Part shown: positions 53,604 to 63,987 of the stretch, in pieces
Position numbering within the stretch: the first letter of the stretch is position 1
Layout of the letters: each line of letters starts with the position of its first letter
Origin: Geobacillus genomosp. 3
GTDB taxonomy: Bacteria; Bacillota; Bacilli; Bacillales; Anoxybacillaceae
Reading direction: 5' to 3'
Length of the DNA stretch: 64,000 nucleotides
Assembly (NCBI RefSeq): GCF_000445995.2
Contig: NC_022080.4
Location: 24,001-88,000, forward strand
Notes under the pieces: model-generated
What the model was told of the DNA's origin: nothing
What the model saw: the letters and a program-made list of their open reading frames with translations, nothing else
The model's database searches: none
Translations under genes and position numbers: made by a program

Positions 53604-54488
53604 ATGGGAGATTACTTAGTGAAAGCGCTCGCCTATGATGGACAGGTGAGGGCGTATGCCACAAGAACGACAGAGACGGTGGCGGAAGCGCAGCGCCGTC
53701 ATCAAACGTGGCCGACCGCATCGGCTGCGCTTGGACGGGCGCTGACGGCGGGCGTCATGATGGGGGCGATGCTCAAAGGCGAGGAAACGTTAACAATAAA
53801 AATTGACGGCGGTGGGCCGATCGGCACGATTTTAATCGACAGCAATGCCAAAGGGGAAGTGCGCGGCTATGTGACCAATCCGCATGTTCATTTTGAGCTG
53901 AACGAACATGGGAAGCTTGATGTGGCGCGGGCCGTGGGCAAAAACGGGATGTTGACGGTCGTCAAAGACCTTGGACTGCGTGACTTTTTCACCGGGCAGG
54001 TGCCGATTATCTCCGGGGAGCTTGGCGACGATTTTACGTACTATTTCGTCTCATCCGAGCAAATTCCATCATCTGTCGGTGTTGGCGTGCTCGTCAACCC
54101 CGATTACACGATCCGGGCTGCGGGAGGGTTTATCATTCAGCTGATGCCCGGGACGGAAGAAAACACGATCAGTCGCATTGAAGAGCGGTTGAAACAAATT
54201 CCGCCTGTGTCGCGCATGATTGAAAACGGGCTCAACCCCGAGCAAATATTAGAGGAAATTTTGGGTGACGGGGACGTCCGGGTGTTGGAGACGATGCCCG
54301 TGTCGTTCGTCTGTCGCTGTTCCCGCGAGCGGATCGCCAATGCGCTTGTCAGCCTTGGGCCGGAGGAAATCCAAGATATCATCAATCAGGAAGGGCAAGC
54401 GGAAGCTTCCTGCCATTTTTGCAACGAGGTGTACCATTTTGCAAAAGAAGAGTTGGAACAGCTGAAGCAACTTGCCGAAAAACGGTGA
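53604..54488 (+). CDS. hslO: Redox-regulated chaperonin Hsp33
   Basis: 294 residues. Holdase chaperone activated by oxidation. The C-terminal zinc switch is visible as CRCSRE (about 238-243) and CHFCNE (about 271-276): the four redox Cys. N-terminal [23 protein letters not shown] is typical. ATG 53604 matches the B. subtilis start [12 protein letters not shown]; ATGs at 53586 and 53598 are in frame upstream. In B. subtilis yacD (a PrsA-like foldase) lies between this gene and cysK; it is absent here. Confidence 0.93.
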   Translation: MGDYLVKALAYDGQVRAYATRTTETVAEAQRRHQTWPTASAALGRALTAGVMMGAMLKGEETLTIKIDGGGPIGTILIDSNAKGEVRGYVTNPHVHFELNEHGKLDVARAVGKNGMLTVVKDLGLRDFFTGQVPIISGELGDDFTYYFVSSEQIPSSVGVGVLVNPDYTIRAAGGFIIQLMPGTEENTISRIEERLKQIPPVSRMIENGLNPEQILEEILGDGDVRVLETMPVSFVCRCSRERIANALVSLGPEEIQDIINQEGQAEASCHFCNEVYHFAKEELEQLKQLAEKR

Positions 54489-54502
54489 AAACGCGAAAAT
54501 GA

Positions 54503-54531
54503 TTGACAATTGCACCAATAACTGATACATT
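54503..54531 (+). promoter_or_regulatory. Sigma-A promoter of cysK
   Basis: TTGACA (54503-54508), 17-nt spacer, TACATT (54526-54531). Confidence 0.78.
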
Positions 54532-54574
54532 GTAGATAAATTCGATAAAATTAATCGGGATTAGGGGTGGAACC

Positions 54575-55501
54575 ATGGCACGCACAGTCAATTCTGTAAC
54601 AGAGCTGATCGGCGATACACCAGCCGTCAAATTAAACCGCATCGTCGATGAAGACAGCGCCGATGTCTATGTGAAATTGGAGTTCATGAACCCAGGGAGC
54701 AGCGTCAAAGACCGGATTGCGTTGGCAATGATTGAAGCAGCGGAAAAAGAAGGGAAACTAAAACCGGGCGACACGATCGTCGAACCGACAAGCGGCAACA
54801 CGGGAATCGGGTTGGCAATGGTCGCAGCGGCGAAAGGATATAAAGCGGTATTGGTCATGCCGGATACGATGAGCTTAGAGCGCCGCAACTTGCTGCGGGC
54901 ATACGGAGCAGAGTTGGTACTGACGCCGGGTGCTCAAGGGATGCGCGGGGCAATCGAAAAGGCGGAAGAGCTCGTTCGCGAGCATGGCTACTTTATGCCG
55001 CAACAGTTTAAAAACGAGGCAAATCCGGAAATCCACCGTTTGACGACGGGGAAAGAAATCGTCGAGCAAATGGGGGACCAACTTGACGCGTTTGTGGCCG
55101 GCATCGGCACGGGCGGAACGATTACGGGTGCCGGCAAAGTGTTGCGCGAAGCGTATCCGAATATCAAAATTTACGCTGTGGAGCCGGCCGATTCACCGGT
55201 CTTGTCAGGCGGCAAACCAGGCCCTCATAAAATCCAAGGAATCGGCGCTGGATTTGTTCCGGATATTTTAGATACAGACATTTATGACGGCGTCATTACG
55301 GTAACAACGGAAGAAGCGTTTGCGGCAGCCCGCCGTGCAGCCCGTGAGGAAGGCATTCTCGGCGGCATTTCGTCCGGTGCCGCCATTCATGCGGCGTTAA
55401 AAGTGGCGAAAGAACTCGGCAAAGGGAAAAAAGTGCTGGCCATCATCCCGAGCAACGGGGAACGTTATTTGAGCACGGCGCTTTACCAATTCGAAGACTA
55501 A
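54575..55501 (+). CDS. cysK: Cysteine synthase (O-acetylserine sulfhydrylase)
   Basis: 308 residues. PLP enzyme making Cys from O-acetyl-L-serine and sulfide. The Schiff-base Lys lies in [11 protein letters not shown] (Lys45), the substrate loop [10 protein letters not shown] (about 69-78) and the PLP-phosphate loop [12 protein letters not shown] are intact. In Firmicutes CysK with CymR senses O-acetylserine. ATG after a GGGGTGG SD. Own promoter and strong terminator, so monocistronic. Confidence 0.96.
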   Translation: MARTVNSVTELIGDTPAVKLNRIVDEDSADVYVKLEFMNPGSSVKDRIALAMIEAAEKEGKLKPGDTIVEPTSGNTGIGLAMVAAAKGYKAVLVMPDTMSLERRNLLRAYGAELVLTPGAQGMRGAIEKAEELVREHGYFMPQQFKNEANPEIHRLTTGKEIVEQMGDQLDAFVAGIGTGGTITGAGKVLREAYPNIKIYAVEPADSPVLSGGKPGPHKIQGIGAGFVPDILDTDIYDGVITVTTEEAFAAARRAAREEGILGGISSGAAIHAALKVAKELGKGKKVLAIIPSNGERYLSTALYQFED

Positions 55502-55510
55502 GCAACGTTT

Positions 55511-55542
55511 TTCGACAGGGGCAACCCTGTCGAACTTTTTTT
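55511..55542 (+). terminator. Terminator after cysK
   Basis: TTCGACAGGG (55511-55520), loop GCAA, CCCTGTCGAA (55525-55534), then CTTTTTTT. Confidence 0.94.
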
Positions 55543-55546
55543 ATGC

Positions 55547-55575
55547 GTGATATGAGCGCCCACTCATTGTACAAT
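55547..55575 (+). promoter_or_regulatory. Promoter of the folate operon
   Basis: GTGATA (55547-55552), 17-nt spacer, TACAAT (55570-55575). Confidence 0.5.
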
Positions 55576-55612
55576 AAGAATAACCATGCACGTCGTAAAG
55601 GGGCTGATCAAG

Positions 55613-57034
55613 GTGGGACAACGGCGAAGGCAACTAAAGCGGACAATCCGTTATAGTGGGCGGGACTGGTTTTGCCGGTACGAGCAACTGGCATACAGCC
55701 GGCCGCATCACGTGCTGCTTGAGAGCGGACAGGGGGGAAGGTACAGCATCATCGGCCTCATCCCAAGCGGGATCGCCCGTGCGACTGAGCGGCAGTTGTC
55801 CATCGTTTACAGAGGAAAAAAAACGGTGCTTAACGGGCAGCCGCTCGAACTGCTGCAACAATGGTTCTCGCGCTTTATTGTTCCGGATGACGGCGAGCCA
55901 TTGCCGTGCCAAGGCGGGCTGATCGGTTATATCAGCTATGATGCTGCCCGCTGTATTGAACGGCTTCCGGCGCTGGCTGTTGACGATTTACAGTTGCCTA
56001 TTATGCATTTTTTGCTGTTTGACGATGTGGCGATTTACGACCACGAAAAACAGCAGCTTCACTTGCTTGCCCATGCCCGAGAAGAGGAAGAGACCGAAGC
56101 GGTCCGGCGGCTTGAGGCATATGAGCGGATGTGGCTCGAGGAGCGGAATGAATTGCCCGTTTGGCCACTTGTAGCCCCGGCCGATGCCTCGTCTGTTTCG
56201 ATGACAAAAGAGCGGTTTATAGAAGCTGTTCGGCGCGTCCAACACTACATCGCCCAAGGCGATGTATTCCAAGTTAATTTATCGGTGCGCCAGTCGCAGC
56301 CGCTTCGGGCTCATCCATTTTCCGTATATAAGAAGCTGCGCACCATTAACCCGTCGCCGTATATGGCTTATTTGCACGCCCCGGAATTTCAAGCTGTCAG
56401 CGGCTCGCCGGAGTTGCTTGTGCGCAAGCAGGGAGAACGGCTGGAAACACGCCCGATAGCCGGCACCCGCTCGCGCGGACGCACGGAAGCGGAAGACGGG
56501 CAAATCGCCCGCAAACTGCTGGCCAGCGAAAAAGAGCGGGCCGAGCACGCCATGCTCGTTGACCTTGAGCGAAATGACCTCGGGCGTGTCTGTGCGTATG
56601 GCACGGTCCGTGTCGACGAATGGATGACGGTCGAACGGTATTCGCACGTTATGCATATTGTGTCGCACGTTTCCGGAACAATGGCGCCAGAACACGATGC
56701 GTTTGCCGTCATTCGCGCCATGTTTCCAGGCGGGACGATCACCGGCGCTCCGAAAGTGCGGACGATGGAAATCATCGAAGAACTGGAACCGGTCCGCCGC
56801 GGCTTGTATACTGGCTCGATCGGCTGGATCGACTTTCAAGGCAACATGGAGCTGAACATCGCCATCCGGACGATGGTCGCCAAAGACGGTCTAGCGCACG
56901 TACAAGCAGGCGCAGGTATTGTCATTGATTCCAACCCGGAGCATGAATACAACGAGTGTTTAAAAAAAGCGGCGGCCCTTTGGAGAGCAAAAGAGCTGAG
57001 CGAAGCGGAGACATTATTTTCGAGCACGAGGTGA
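55613..57034 (+). CDS. pabB: Aminodeoxychorismate synthase component I
   Basis: 473 residues. Converts chorismate plus glutamine-derived ammonia (from PabA) to 4-amino-4-deoxychorismate. Anthranilate-synthase-I fold with the C-terminal chorismate-binding domain (about 205-465): [27 protein letters not shown] type segment, and [22 protein letters not shown] 55613 follows AAAGGGG; ATG 55586 is only about 5 nt beyond the predicted transcription start and lacks an SD. First gene of the p-aminobenzoate/folate operon. Confidence 0.93.
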   Translation: MGQRRRQLKRTIRYSGRDWFCRYEQLAYSRPHHVLLESGQGGRYSIIGLIPSGIARATERQLSIVYRGKKTVLNGQPLELLQQWFSRFIVPDDGEPLPCQGGLIGYISYDAARCIERLPALAVDDLQLPIMHFLLFDDVAIYDHEKQQLHLLAHAREEEETEAVRRLEAYERMWLEERNELPVWPLVAPADASSVSMTKERFIEAVRRVQHYIAQGDVFQVNLSVRQSQPLRAHPFSVYKKLRTINPSPYMAYLHAPEFQAVSGSPELLVRKQGERLETRPIAGTRSRGRTEAEDGQIARKLLASEKERAEHAMLVDLERNDLGRVCAYGTVRVDEWMTVERYSHVMHIVSHVSGTMAPEHDAFAVIRAMFPGGTITGAPKVRTMEIIEELEPVRRGLYTGSIGWIDFQGNMELNIAIRTMVAKDGLAHVQAGAGIVIDSNPEHEYNECLKKAAALWRAKELSEAETLFSSTR

Positions 57035-57035
57035 G
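56983..57035 (+). promoter_or_regulatory. Candidate TRAP binding site over the pabA SD
   Basis: GAG triplets at 56983, 56993, 56998, 57008, 57022, 57028 and 57033, plus AAG at 57003. Five intervals are 5 or 6 nt, the spacing TRAP needs, and the last two GAG triplets form the pabA SD (GAGGTGAG). The site lies at the end of pabB. Confidence 0.6.
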
Positions 57036-57039
57036 AATA

Positions 57040-57615
57040 ATGATCGTCATGATTGATAATTATGATTCCTTTACGTACAATTTAGTACAATATTTAGGAG
57101 TTCTAGGTGAGGAGCTGTTTGTCAAGCGCAATGATGAAATTACCGTCGCCGAGATTGAGCGGCTTCATCCAGATTTTATTATGATTTCCCCGGGCCCGTG
57201 CACGCCGAATGAAGCGGGCGTCAGCCTGGAAGCCATCGCCCACTTTGCTGGCAAAATCCCGATTTTGGGTGTCTGCCTCGGCCATCAGGCCATCGCCCAG
57301 GCGTTTGGCGGCCGCGTCATCCGTGCCCCAAGGCTGATGCACGGGAAAACGTCATCCGTTTACCATGACGGGGAAACGATTTTCCGCGGCGTGCCGATCC
57401 CGTTTACGGCGACGCGCTACCATTCTCTCATCGTTGAAAAAGAGACCCTTCCAGATTGTTTTGTTGTTTCTGCTTGGACGGATGAAGGCGAAGTGATGGC
57501 CATCCGTCATAAAACATTGCCGATCGAAGGGGTACAGTTTCATCCGGAGTCGATTATGACAAGCCATGGAATGCAGCTGCTGAAAAACTTTATCGATACG
57601 TACAAAAAGGCGTGA
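57040..57615 (+). CDS. pabA: Glutamine amidotransferase for p-aminobenzoate and anthranilate synthesis (PabA/TrpG)
   Basis: 191 residues. Class I amidotransferase; the triad Cys in [11 protein letters not shown] (about 79), His and Glu in HPES (about 168-170). In Bacillus the same subunit serves both PabB and the anthranilate synthase TrpE, hence the tryptophan control by TRAP. ATG 57040 gives [14 protein letters not shown] like B. subtilis; ATG 57049 is an alternative. The SD is inside a GAG-repeat region described separately. 5 nt after pabB. Confidence 0.94.
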   Translation: MIVMIDNYDSFTYNLVQYLGVLGEELFVKRNDEITVAEIERLHPDFIMISPGPCTPNEAGVSLEAIAHFAGKIPILGVCLGHQAIAQAFGGRVIRAPRLMHGKTSSVYHDGETIFRGVPIPFTATRYHSLIVEKETLPDCFVVSAWTDEGEVMAIRHKTLPIEGVQFHPESIMTSHGMQLLKNFIDTYKKA

Positions 57616-57620
57616 CGGGC

Positions 57621-58496
57621 ATGTACGTATATGTCAATGGGGAGATTGTCCCGCACGAAGAGGCGCGGCTTTCGGCGTTTGACCACGGTTTTTTGTACGG
57701 GATCGGCTTGTTTGAGACGTTCCGCACGTATGGAGGCCATCCGTTTTTGCTTGATGATCATTTAGAGCGGCTAAACTGCGGGTTGTCCGGGCTCCGCATC
57801 GACAGACAGTTCGGCCGCGCGGAGGCAGTCGACATCATTGAGCGGCTGCTCAGGGCAAATGGGCTGCATGACGCCTACGTCCGTTTCAATGTATCCGCCG
57901 GCATTGGAGGTCTCGGCTTGTCGGTGGAACGGTACTTACGCCCGACCGTTATCGTCTATATGAAGCCGCTGCCGCCGTCTGCCCCCCGAGAAGGGAAAGA
58001 AGGGATCGTTTTAACAACAAGGCGGAACAGCCCTGAGGGAGACGAACGGTTAAAATCGCACCATTATTTAAACAATATAATTGGAAAGTGGGAGCTTGGA
58101 AATCGCCCCCATGCGGAAGGCATCTTTTTAAACCATGAAGGGGCAGTGGCGGAAGGCATCGTTTCCAATATTTTTTGGGTAAAAGACGGTGTCGTCTACA
58201 CTCCAGCGCTGTCTGTCGGCATATTAAACGGCATTACAAGGCAGTTCGTCATCGCGCTGCTCGAACAGCTTCATATTCCGGTCGAAGAAGGAGTGTATCC
58301 CCTGTCCCATTTGCAAGAAGCCGATGAGGTCTTTATCACGAATTCGCTGCAGGAAGTTGTGCCGCTTCACCGTATCGGCCATCGTGTTTACCTTGGAAAA
58401 AACGGCCCAGTGACCTGTGTGCTACAACACCATTACCGCTACTTTACCGATACGTTATGGACAAGGAACGAATTGGCAGAAAGGATGAACCGATGA
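57621..58496 (+). CDS. pabC: Aminodeoxychorismate lyase
   Basis: 291 residues. Fold-type IV PLP enzyme that splits 4-amino-4-deoxychorismate to p-aminobenzoate and pyruvate. The PLP Lys is in RLKSHHYLNNI (about Lys143), and the SNIFW and LNGITRQFV segments bind the cofactor and carboxylate. ATG 57621 after AAAAGGCG; the GTG at 57612 overlaps pabA's stop codon. Coupled to folP: its TGA (58494-58496) overlaps the folP start. Confidence 0.92.
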   Translation: MYVYVNGEIVPHEEARLSAFDHGFLYGIGLFETFRTYGGHPFLLDDHLERLNCGLSGLRIDRQFGRAEAVDIIERLLRANGLHDAYVRFNVSAGIGGLGLSVERYLRPTVIVYMKPLPPSAPREGKEGIVLTTRRNSPEGDERLKSHHYLNNIIGKWELGNRPHAEGIFLNHEGAVAEGIVSNIFWVKDGVVYTPALSVGILNGITRQFVIALLEQLHIPVEEGVYPLSHLQEADEVFITNSLQEVVPLHRIGHRVYLGKNGPVTCVLQHHYRYFTDTLWTRNELAERMNR

Positions 58497-59347
58497 TGAT
58501 AACATTGACGCGTTCACGTGTGCTCAAATGTCGTGGGTATGAGTTTGATTTAGACAAAAAAACATTGATCATGGGGATTGTTAACGTCACGCCTGATTCC
58601 TTTTCCGACGGTGGTCGGTTTTACGAGGTGGAGCGAGCTGTCGAGCATGCGAAACGGCTCGTGGCAGAGGGAGCGGACATCATCGACGTCGGCGGCGAGT
58701 CGACTCGCCCAGGAGCGGAACAAGTGCCGCTTGACGAAGAATTGCGGCGCGTCATCCCGGCGGTCAAAGCGATTGCCAATGAGGTGAATGTGCCGATTTC
58801 CGTCGACACGTATAAAGCCGAGGTGGCACGGCAAGCCATTGAAGCCGGGGCGCACATCATCAACGACGTTTGGGGAGCGAAAGCCGACCCCGATATGGCC
58901 CGTGTCGCCGCTTCGTACGAGGTGCCGATTATTTTAATGCACAATCGCCACGATATGGCATATCGCGACCTCATTTCCGATATGATTGCCGACTTGGAAG
59001 AAAGTATTCGTATTGTCAAACAAGCAGGTGTAAAAGAGGAAAACATTATTTTAGATCCAGGTGTCGGATTTGCGAAAACGCTCGAACACAATTTGGAAGT
59101 GATGCGCCGCCTCGATGAGTTTGCCGCCCTTGGCTACCCGCTCTTGCTCGGCACATCGCGCAAACGGTTTATTGGCCACGTACTTGATGTACCGGTTGAG
59201 GAGCGGGTCGAAGGAACGGGGGCGACGGTTTGCCTTGGCATTGCCAAAGGAGCGCATATCGTCCGCGTCCATGACGTATTGCCGATCGCCCGCATGGCGA
59301 AGATGATGGATGCGATGCTCGGGAAAGGGGAGAGCGGCCATCGATAA
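58493..59347 (+). CDS. folP: Dihydropteroate synthase
   Basis: 284 residues. Joins p-aminobenzoate to the pterin; the sulfonamide target. TIM barrel with IMGIVNVTPDSFSDGG (about 22-37), DVGGESTRPGA (about 61-71), and C-terminal VRVHDV. ATG 58493 is eight bases after AAAGG, and overlaps pabC; ATG 58496 is next. Called sul in B. subtilis. Confidence 0.96.
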   Translation: MMITLTRSRVLKCRGYEFDLDKKTLIMGIVNVTPDSFSDGGRFYEVERAVEHAKRLVAEGADIIDVGGESTRPGAEQVPLDEELRRVIPAVKAIANEVNVPISVDTYKAEVARQAIEAGAHIINDVWGAKADPDMARVAASYEVPIILMHNRHDMAYRDLISDMIADLEESIRIVKQAGVKEENIILDPGVGFAKTLEHNLEVMRRLDEFAALGYPLLLGTSRKRFIGHVLDVPVEERVEGTGATVCLGIAKGAHIVRVHDVLPIARMAKMMDAMLGKGESGHR

Positions 59348-59699
59348 AATTTATATTCATCAGATGGAATTTTACGGATATCATGGAGCGATTCCGGAAG
59401 AAAATGTGCTCGGCCAACGGTTCGTGGTGGACGTGACGTTAGAGCTGGATTTGCGGCCAGCTGGGCGGAGCGACAGCCTTGAACATACTGTTAATTACGC
59501 GGATGTGTACGAGCGTTGTCGGGCGATCGTAGAAGAGCGGACGTTTGCGTTGCTTGAGGCGGTGGCTGAAGTGATTGCGGACGAGCTGCTCGCCGCTTTC
59601 CCCGCCGTGCAGCGCTGTACCGTGAGGGTGACGAAACCGAATCCACCAATCCGCGGACACTACGGGCATGTTGCCGTTGAAATCGGTAGGGATCGTTAA
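59340..59699 (+). CDS. folB: Dihydroneopterin aldolase
   Basis: 119 residues. Converts 7,8-dihydroneopterin to 6-hydroxymethyl-dihydropterin. Conserved MEFYGYHG (about 8-15) and EENVLGQRFVVDVTLE, active-site Lys in TKPNPPIRGHYGHV. No ATG, GTG or TTG lies where homology begins: the B. subtilis N-terminus MDKVY corresponds to ATC-GAT-AAA here, after AAAGGGGAG, so ATC at 59340 is proposed as start. An in-frame ATG at 59310 (adds 10 residues) has no SD. It overlaps folP by 8 nt. Confidence 0.85.
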   Translation: MDKIYIHQMEFYGYHGAIPEENVLGQRFVVDVTLELDLRPAGRSDSLEHTVNYADVYERCRAIVEERTFALLEAVAEVIADELLAAFPAVQRCTVRVTKPNPPIRGHYGHVAVEIGRDR

Positions 59700-60227
59700 A
59701 TGGAGAATATTGCGTATATCGCGTTAGGTTCCAACTTAGGTGATCGTGCTTATTATTTGCGTTCGGCCATTGAAGTCCTCCATCGCTACGAGGGAATTTC
59801 TGTAAAATCAAGCTCGTCCATCTATGAAACGGATCCAGTCGGCTACGTCCATCAAGACAAGTTTTTAAACATGGTTATCGAAGTGACGACGACGTTGTCA
59901 TCGTTTGCCTTGTTTGACGTAACACAACAAATTGAACAACGATTTGGAAGGAAAAGGGAAATAAAATGGGGACCGCGCACGTTAGACCTTGACATTTTGC
60001 TATATAATCACGAAAATATTGAAACAGAGCAACTTGTCATTCCGCATCCACGCATGACAGAGCGGGCGTTTGTTCTCATTCCGTTGCTTGAAATCAATTC
60101 CCATTTAGCAATACCGAACATTTCCGAGCCGTTAACGGACATCATTGACCGACTACCCGACAAAGAAGGAGTTCGTGTATGGAAGCAGAAAGATGGGGAA
60201 GACGTATTCGCGCTTTTCGAAAGCTGA
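59700..60227 (+). CDS. folK: 2-amino-4-hydroxy-6-hydroxymethyldihydropteridine pyrophosphokinase
   Basis: 175 residues. Pyrophosphorylates 6-hydroxymethyl-dihydropterin before FolP. IALGSNLGDR (6-15), the HPPK signature WGPRTLDLDILLY (about 89-101, with two Asp magnesium ligands), and IPHPRM. Its ATG is directly adjacent to the folB stop. It overlaps yazB by 49 nt. Confidence 0.95.
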   Translation: MENIAYIALGSNLGDRAYYLRSAIEVLHRYEGISVKSSSSIYETDPVGYVHQDKFLNMVIEVTTTLSSFALFDVTQQIEQRFGRKREIKWGPRTLDLDILLYNHENIETEQLVIPHPRMTERAFVLIPLLEINSHLAIPNISEPLTDIIDRLPDKEGVRVWKQKDGEDVFALFES

Positions 60228-60400
60228 AAGGATATACACAAGAAAGATTTGCCAAGGAGTTAGGCATTTCTGTATCGATTCTCGGAGAGATTGAACGGGG
60301 GAATCGGATGCCGTCCGATTCGCTCGTCGGGCAAATCGCCGAACGGTTGAATATATCGGTGGAAGAACTGACGCCGCCGAAAATGGAATCAAACAACTAG
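60179..60400 (+). CDS. yazB: XRE-family helix-turn-helix regulator (YazB)
   Basis: 73 residues. Single Cro/C1-type HTH (about 8-65): RIRAFRKLKGYTQERFAKELGISVSILGEIERG, quoted in part, and typical PSDSLVGQIAERLNIS. No partner domain. ATG 60179 with AAGGAG and overlap with folK; an unusually long overlap but each frame is supported by conservation. In B. subtilis yazB is in the same place; target genes unknown. Confidence 0.88.
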   Translation: MEAERWGRRIRAFRKLKGYTQERFAKELGISVSILGEIERGNRMPSDSLVGQIAERLNISVEELTPPKMESNN

Positions 60401-60416
60401 AAAGGAGGCGTTTTGG

Positions 60417-61415
60417 ATGTTTCGCATTGGTGATGTCGAGATTAAAAATCGCGTCGTACTTGCCCCGATGGCGGGGGTGTGCAACTCCGCGTTTCGTTTG
60501 ACTGTCAAAGAATTCGGCGCCGGGCTTGTATGCGCAGAGATGGTGAGCGATAAAGGAATCGTATATAACAATGAAAAGACGTTAAATATGTTATATATCG
60601 ATGAACGGGAAAAGCCGCTCAGCCTGCAAATTTTCGGCGGTGAAAAGGAAACGCTTGTCGAGGCAGCGAAGTTTGTCGATAAAAATACGAACGCTGATAT
60701 TATTGACATTAACATGGGCTGCCCAGTCCCGAAAATTACAAACTGCGACGCGGGGGCGAAATGGCTTCTTGACCCGAACAAAATTTACGATGTCGTCGCC
60801 GCCATTGTCGATGCTGTCGAAAAACCGGTTACGGTCAAAATGCGGATCGGTTGGGACGACCAGCATATTTACGCCGTTGAAAACGCCCAAGCAGTCGAGC
60901 GCGCCGGTGGCAAAGCCGTCGCCGTCCACGGACGGACAAGGGTGCAAATGTACGAAGGAAAAGCGGATTGGAACATTATTAAACAAGTGAAAGAAGCGGT
61001 TAATATCCCAGTCATCGGCAACGGCGATGTCAAAACGCCGCAAGACGCCAAGCGGATGCTCGAAGAAACTGGGGTTGACGGCGTCATGATCGGGCGGGCG
61101 GCGCTCGGCAACCCGTGGATGATTTACCGCACAGTTCGCTATTTGGAAACCGGAGAACTCATTCCTGAACCGACCCCGAGGGAGAAAATCGATGTCTGCT
61201 TGCTGCACTTGGATCGCCTGATCGCCCTCAAAGGCGAGTACATCGCGGTGAAAGAGATGCGCAAGCACGCCGCTTGGTACTTAAAAGGCGTGCGCGGGGC
61301 AGCGAAAATCCGCAATGCCATCAACGAGTGCGAGACGCGGGATGAGTTGGCGGCACTGTTGGTTCAAGTTGCAGAAGAAGCGGAAAGCCGAGCGGCGAAC
61401 GCTCAAGCCGTCTAG
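60417..61415 (+). CDS. dusB: tRNA-dihydrouridine synthase DusB
   Basis: 332 residues; yacF in B. subtilis. FMN-dependent TIM barrel that reduces uridines in tRNA. NRVVLAPMAGVCNSAFR (about 11-27), NMGCPVPKITNCDAGA with the catalytic Cys (about 101), and GNGDVKTPQDA and VMIGRAALGNPW binding FMN. SD AAAGGAGG. Separated from lysS by a terminator-like hairpin. Confidence 0.94.
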   Translation: MFRIGDVEIKNRVVLAPMAGVCNSAFRLTVKEFGAGLVCAEMVSDKGIVYNNEKTLNMLYIDEREKPLSLQIFGGEKETLVEAAKFVDKNTNADIIDINMGCPVPKITNCDAGAKWLLDPNKIYDVVAAIVDAVEKPVTVKMRIGWDDQHIYAVENAQAVERAGGKAVAVHGRTRVQMYEGKADWNIIKQVKEAVNIPVIGNGDVKTPQDAKRMLEETGVDGVMIGRAALGNPWMIYRTVRYLETGELIPEPTPREKIDVCLLHLDRLIALKGEYIAVKEMRKHAAWYLKGVRGAAKIRNAINECETRDELAALLVQVAEEAESRAANAQAV

Positions 61416-61433
61416 CAAAGGTGTGACATGTAA

Positions 61434-62987
<1,554 letters not shown>

Positions 62988-62996
62988 CAATGATCG

Positions 62997-63030
62997 TCCC
63001 CTGCCGCGAACAACGGCAGGGGATAATTTG
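62997..63030 (+). terminator. Terminator after lysS
   Basis: TCCCCTGCCG (62997-63006), 7-nt loop, CGGCAGGGGA (63014-63023); the T content after it is modest (TAATTTGTT). Confidence 0.7.
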
Positions 63031-63170
63031 TTAAGGGATATCGATTCGAGAAAAAAAGTCGGTTGTTTATCAGCCTCTAGAAAGAAGATCAATATCATTG
63101 GACAGTTGACCTGCATATATTAACGGAGGACTCGGAAGTAAAAAACATAAAGGTGAAAGGAGCGGTTCTG

Positions 63171-63803
63171 TTGCTTTCCTATCCGATCCTCTATCGCAAT
63201 CCTCCTGTGGCCGAGGCCGCACAGATCAGCGCCCCGAAAATTAGTCCCAAAGCGGTCATCGGCGTCGATTCGATGATTATCGGTGATATAACGATCGCTG
63301 ATGATGTGTTTATCGGTTTTAAAAATTTGTTGCGAGCAGACTCGGGGTATCCGTATTATGTCGGTCCTTATACGAATATCCAAGACTATGTGCTTATGCA
63401 TGTACATCCCGGCCGCGAACATGTGAACGTGAAAGGCCGAAAATGGGGTGTTTATCTCGAAGGGGAAAACAGCGTCTTGCACCACGCAGCCGTGCATGGT
63501 CCCCTGTTCGTCGGGCGGAATACATTCATTGGGCAACACGCCAATATTTATGACGCCATAATCGGCAGAAATTGCGTCATCATGCATGGGGCGACCGTAA
63601 CCAACGGCGTGAAAATCCCCGATAATCGGTTCGTCGCTCCAGGAGAGACAGTATGGCAACAGGAACAGGCCGACCGATTGCCACCTGTCCCAGACAAATG
63701 GAAAGACTTAAACCGGAAGATCGTCGACCATTACTACCGTCTCGGCAAATCGTATTTGCATCATACACCGCTAGCATTTTCTTACGGTGCACATCGATAC
63801 TAA
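63171..63803 (+). CDS. Gamma-class carbonic anhydrase (Cam-like, left-handed beta-helix)
   Basis: 210 residues. Hexapeptide-repeat beta-helix with the residues of Methanosarcina Cam in order: Arg55 and Asp57 (RADSGYP), Gln71 and Asp72 (IQDYVLMH), His77, His104 and His109 (HHAAVHG), the three His being the metal ligands. The C-terminal WQQEQADRLPPVPDKW matches the Cam tail. No signal peptide, so a cytoplasmic trimer is expected; the proton-shuttle acidic loop of Cam is replaced by a basic PGREHVNVKGRKW loop. TTG 63171 after GAAAGGAG; GTG 63153 lies upstream of that SD. Not part of the B. subtilis order here. Confidence 0.82.
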   Translation: MLSYPILYRNPPVAEAAQISAPKISPKAVIGVDSMIIGDITIADDVFIGFKNLLRADSGYPYYVGPYTNIQDYVLMHVHPGREHVNVKGRKWGVYLEGENSVLHHAAVHGPLFVGRNTFIGQHANIYDAIIGRNCVIMHGATVTNGVKIPDNRFVAPGETVWQQEQADRLPPVPDKWKDLNRKIVDHYYRLGKSYLHHTPLAFSYGAHRY

Positions 63804-63817
63804 TTTTCATTTAACTA

Positions 63818-63846
63818 TTGACTTTTACTCATAGAATATGTAAAAT
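63818..63846 (+). promoter_or_regulatory. Tandem promoter 1 of a probable downstream rRNA operon
   Basis: TTGACT (63818-63823), 17-nt spacer, TAAAAT (63841-63846). Its TTGACTTTTA matches that of the first rrn P1 at 5710. Confidence 0.75.
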
Positions 63847-63888
63847 GTAAGACGTTGTTTTTAATAATAAAACAAAAAACGAAATAAG

Positions 63889-63917
63889 TTGACAAACCTC
63901 CTTTAGTGTGCTATATT
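63889..63917 (+). promoter_or_regulatory. Tandem promoter 2 of a probable downstream rRNA operon
   Basis: TTGACA (63889-63894), 17-nt spacer, TATATT (63912-63917). Confidence 0.8.
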
Positions 63918-63959
63918 ATGATAGCACGCGGATGCGTCAATCATGATATTCAAAAAGTA

Positions 63960-63987
63960 TTGACAAACAAACATATTCGATTATAAT
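63960..63987 (+). promoter_or_regulatory. Tandem promoter 3 of a probable downstream rRNA operon
   Basis: TTGACA (63960-63965), 16-nt spacer, TATAAT (63982-63987). The window ends 13 nt later. No gene was seen in 63804-64000. Confidence 0.8.

Noticed and set aside
54531..54570. CymR-type box before cysK
   Set aside because: Only a partial resemblance (CGGGATT) to what I recall of the motif; too weak to list.
60179..60400. yazB as a false open frame because of its 49-nt overlap with folK
   Set aside because: The HTH is clearly XRE-type, an SD is present, and B. subtilis has the same gene in the same place, so it was kept as real.
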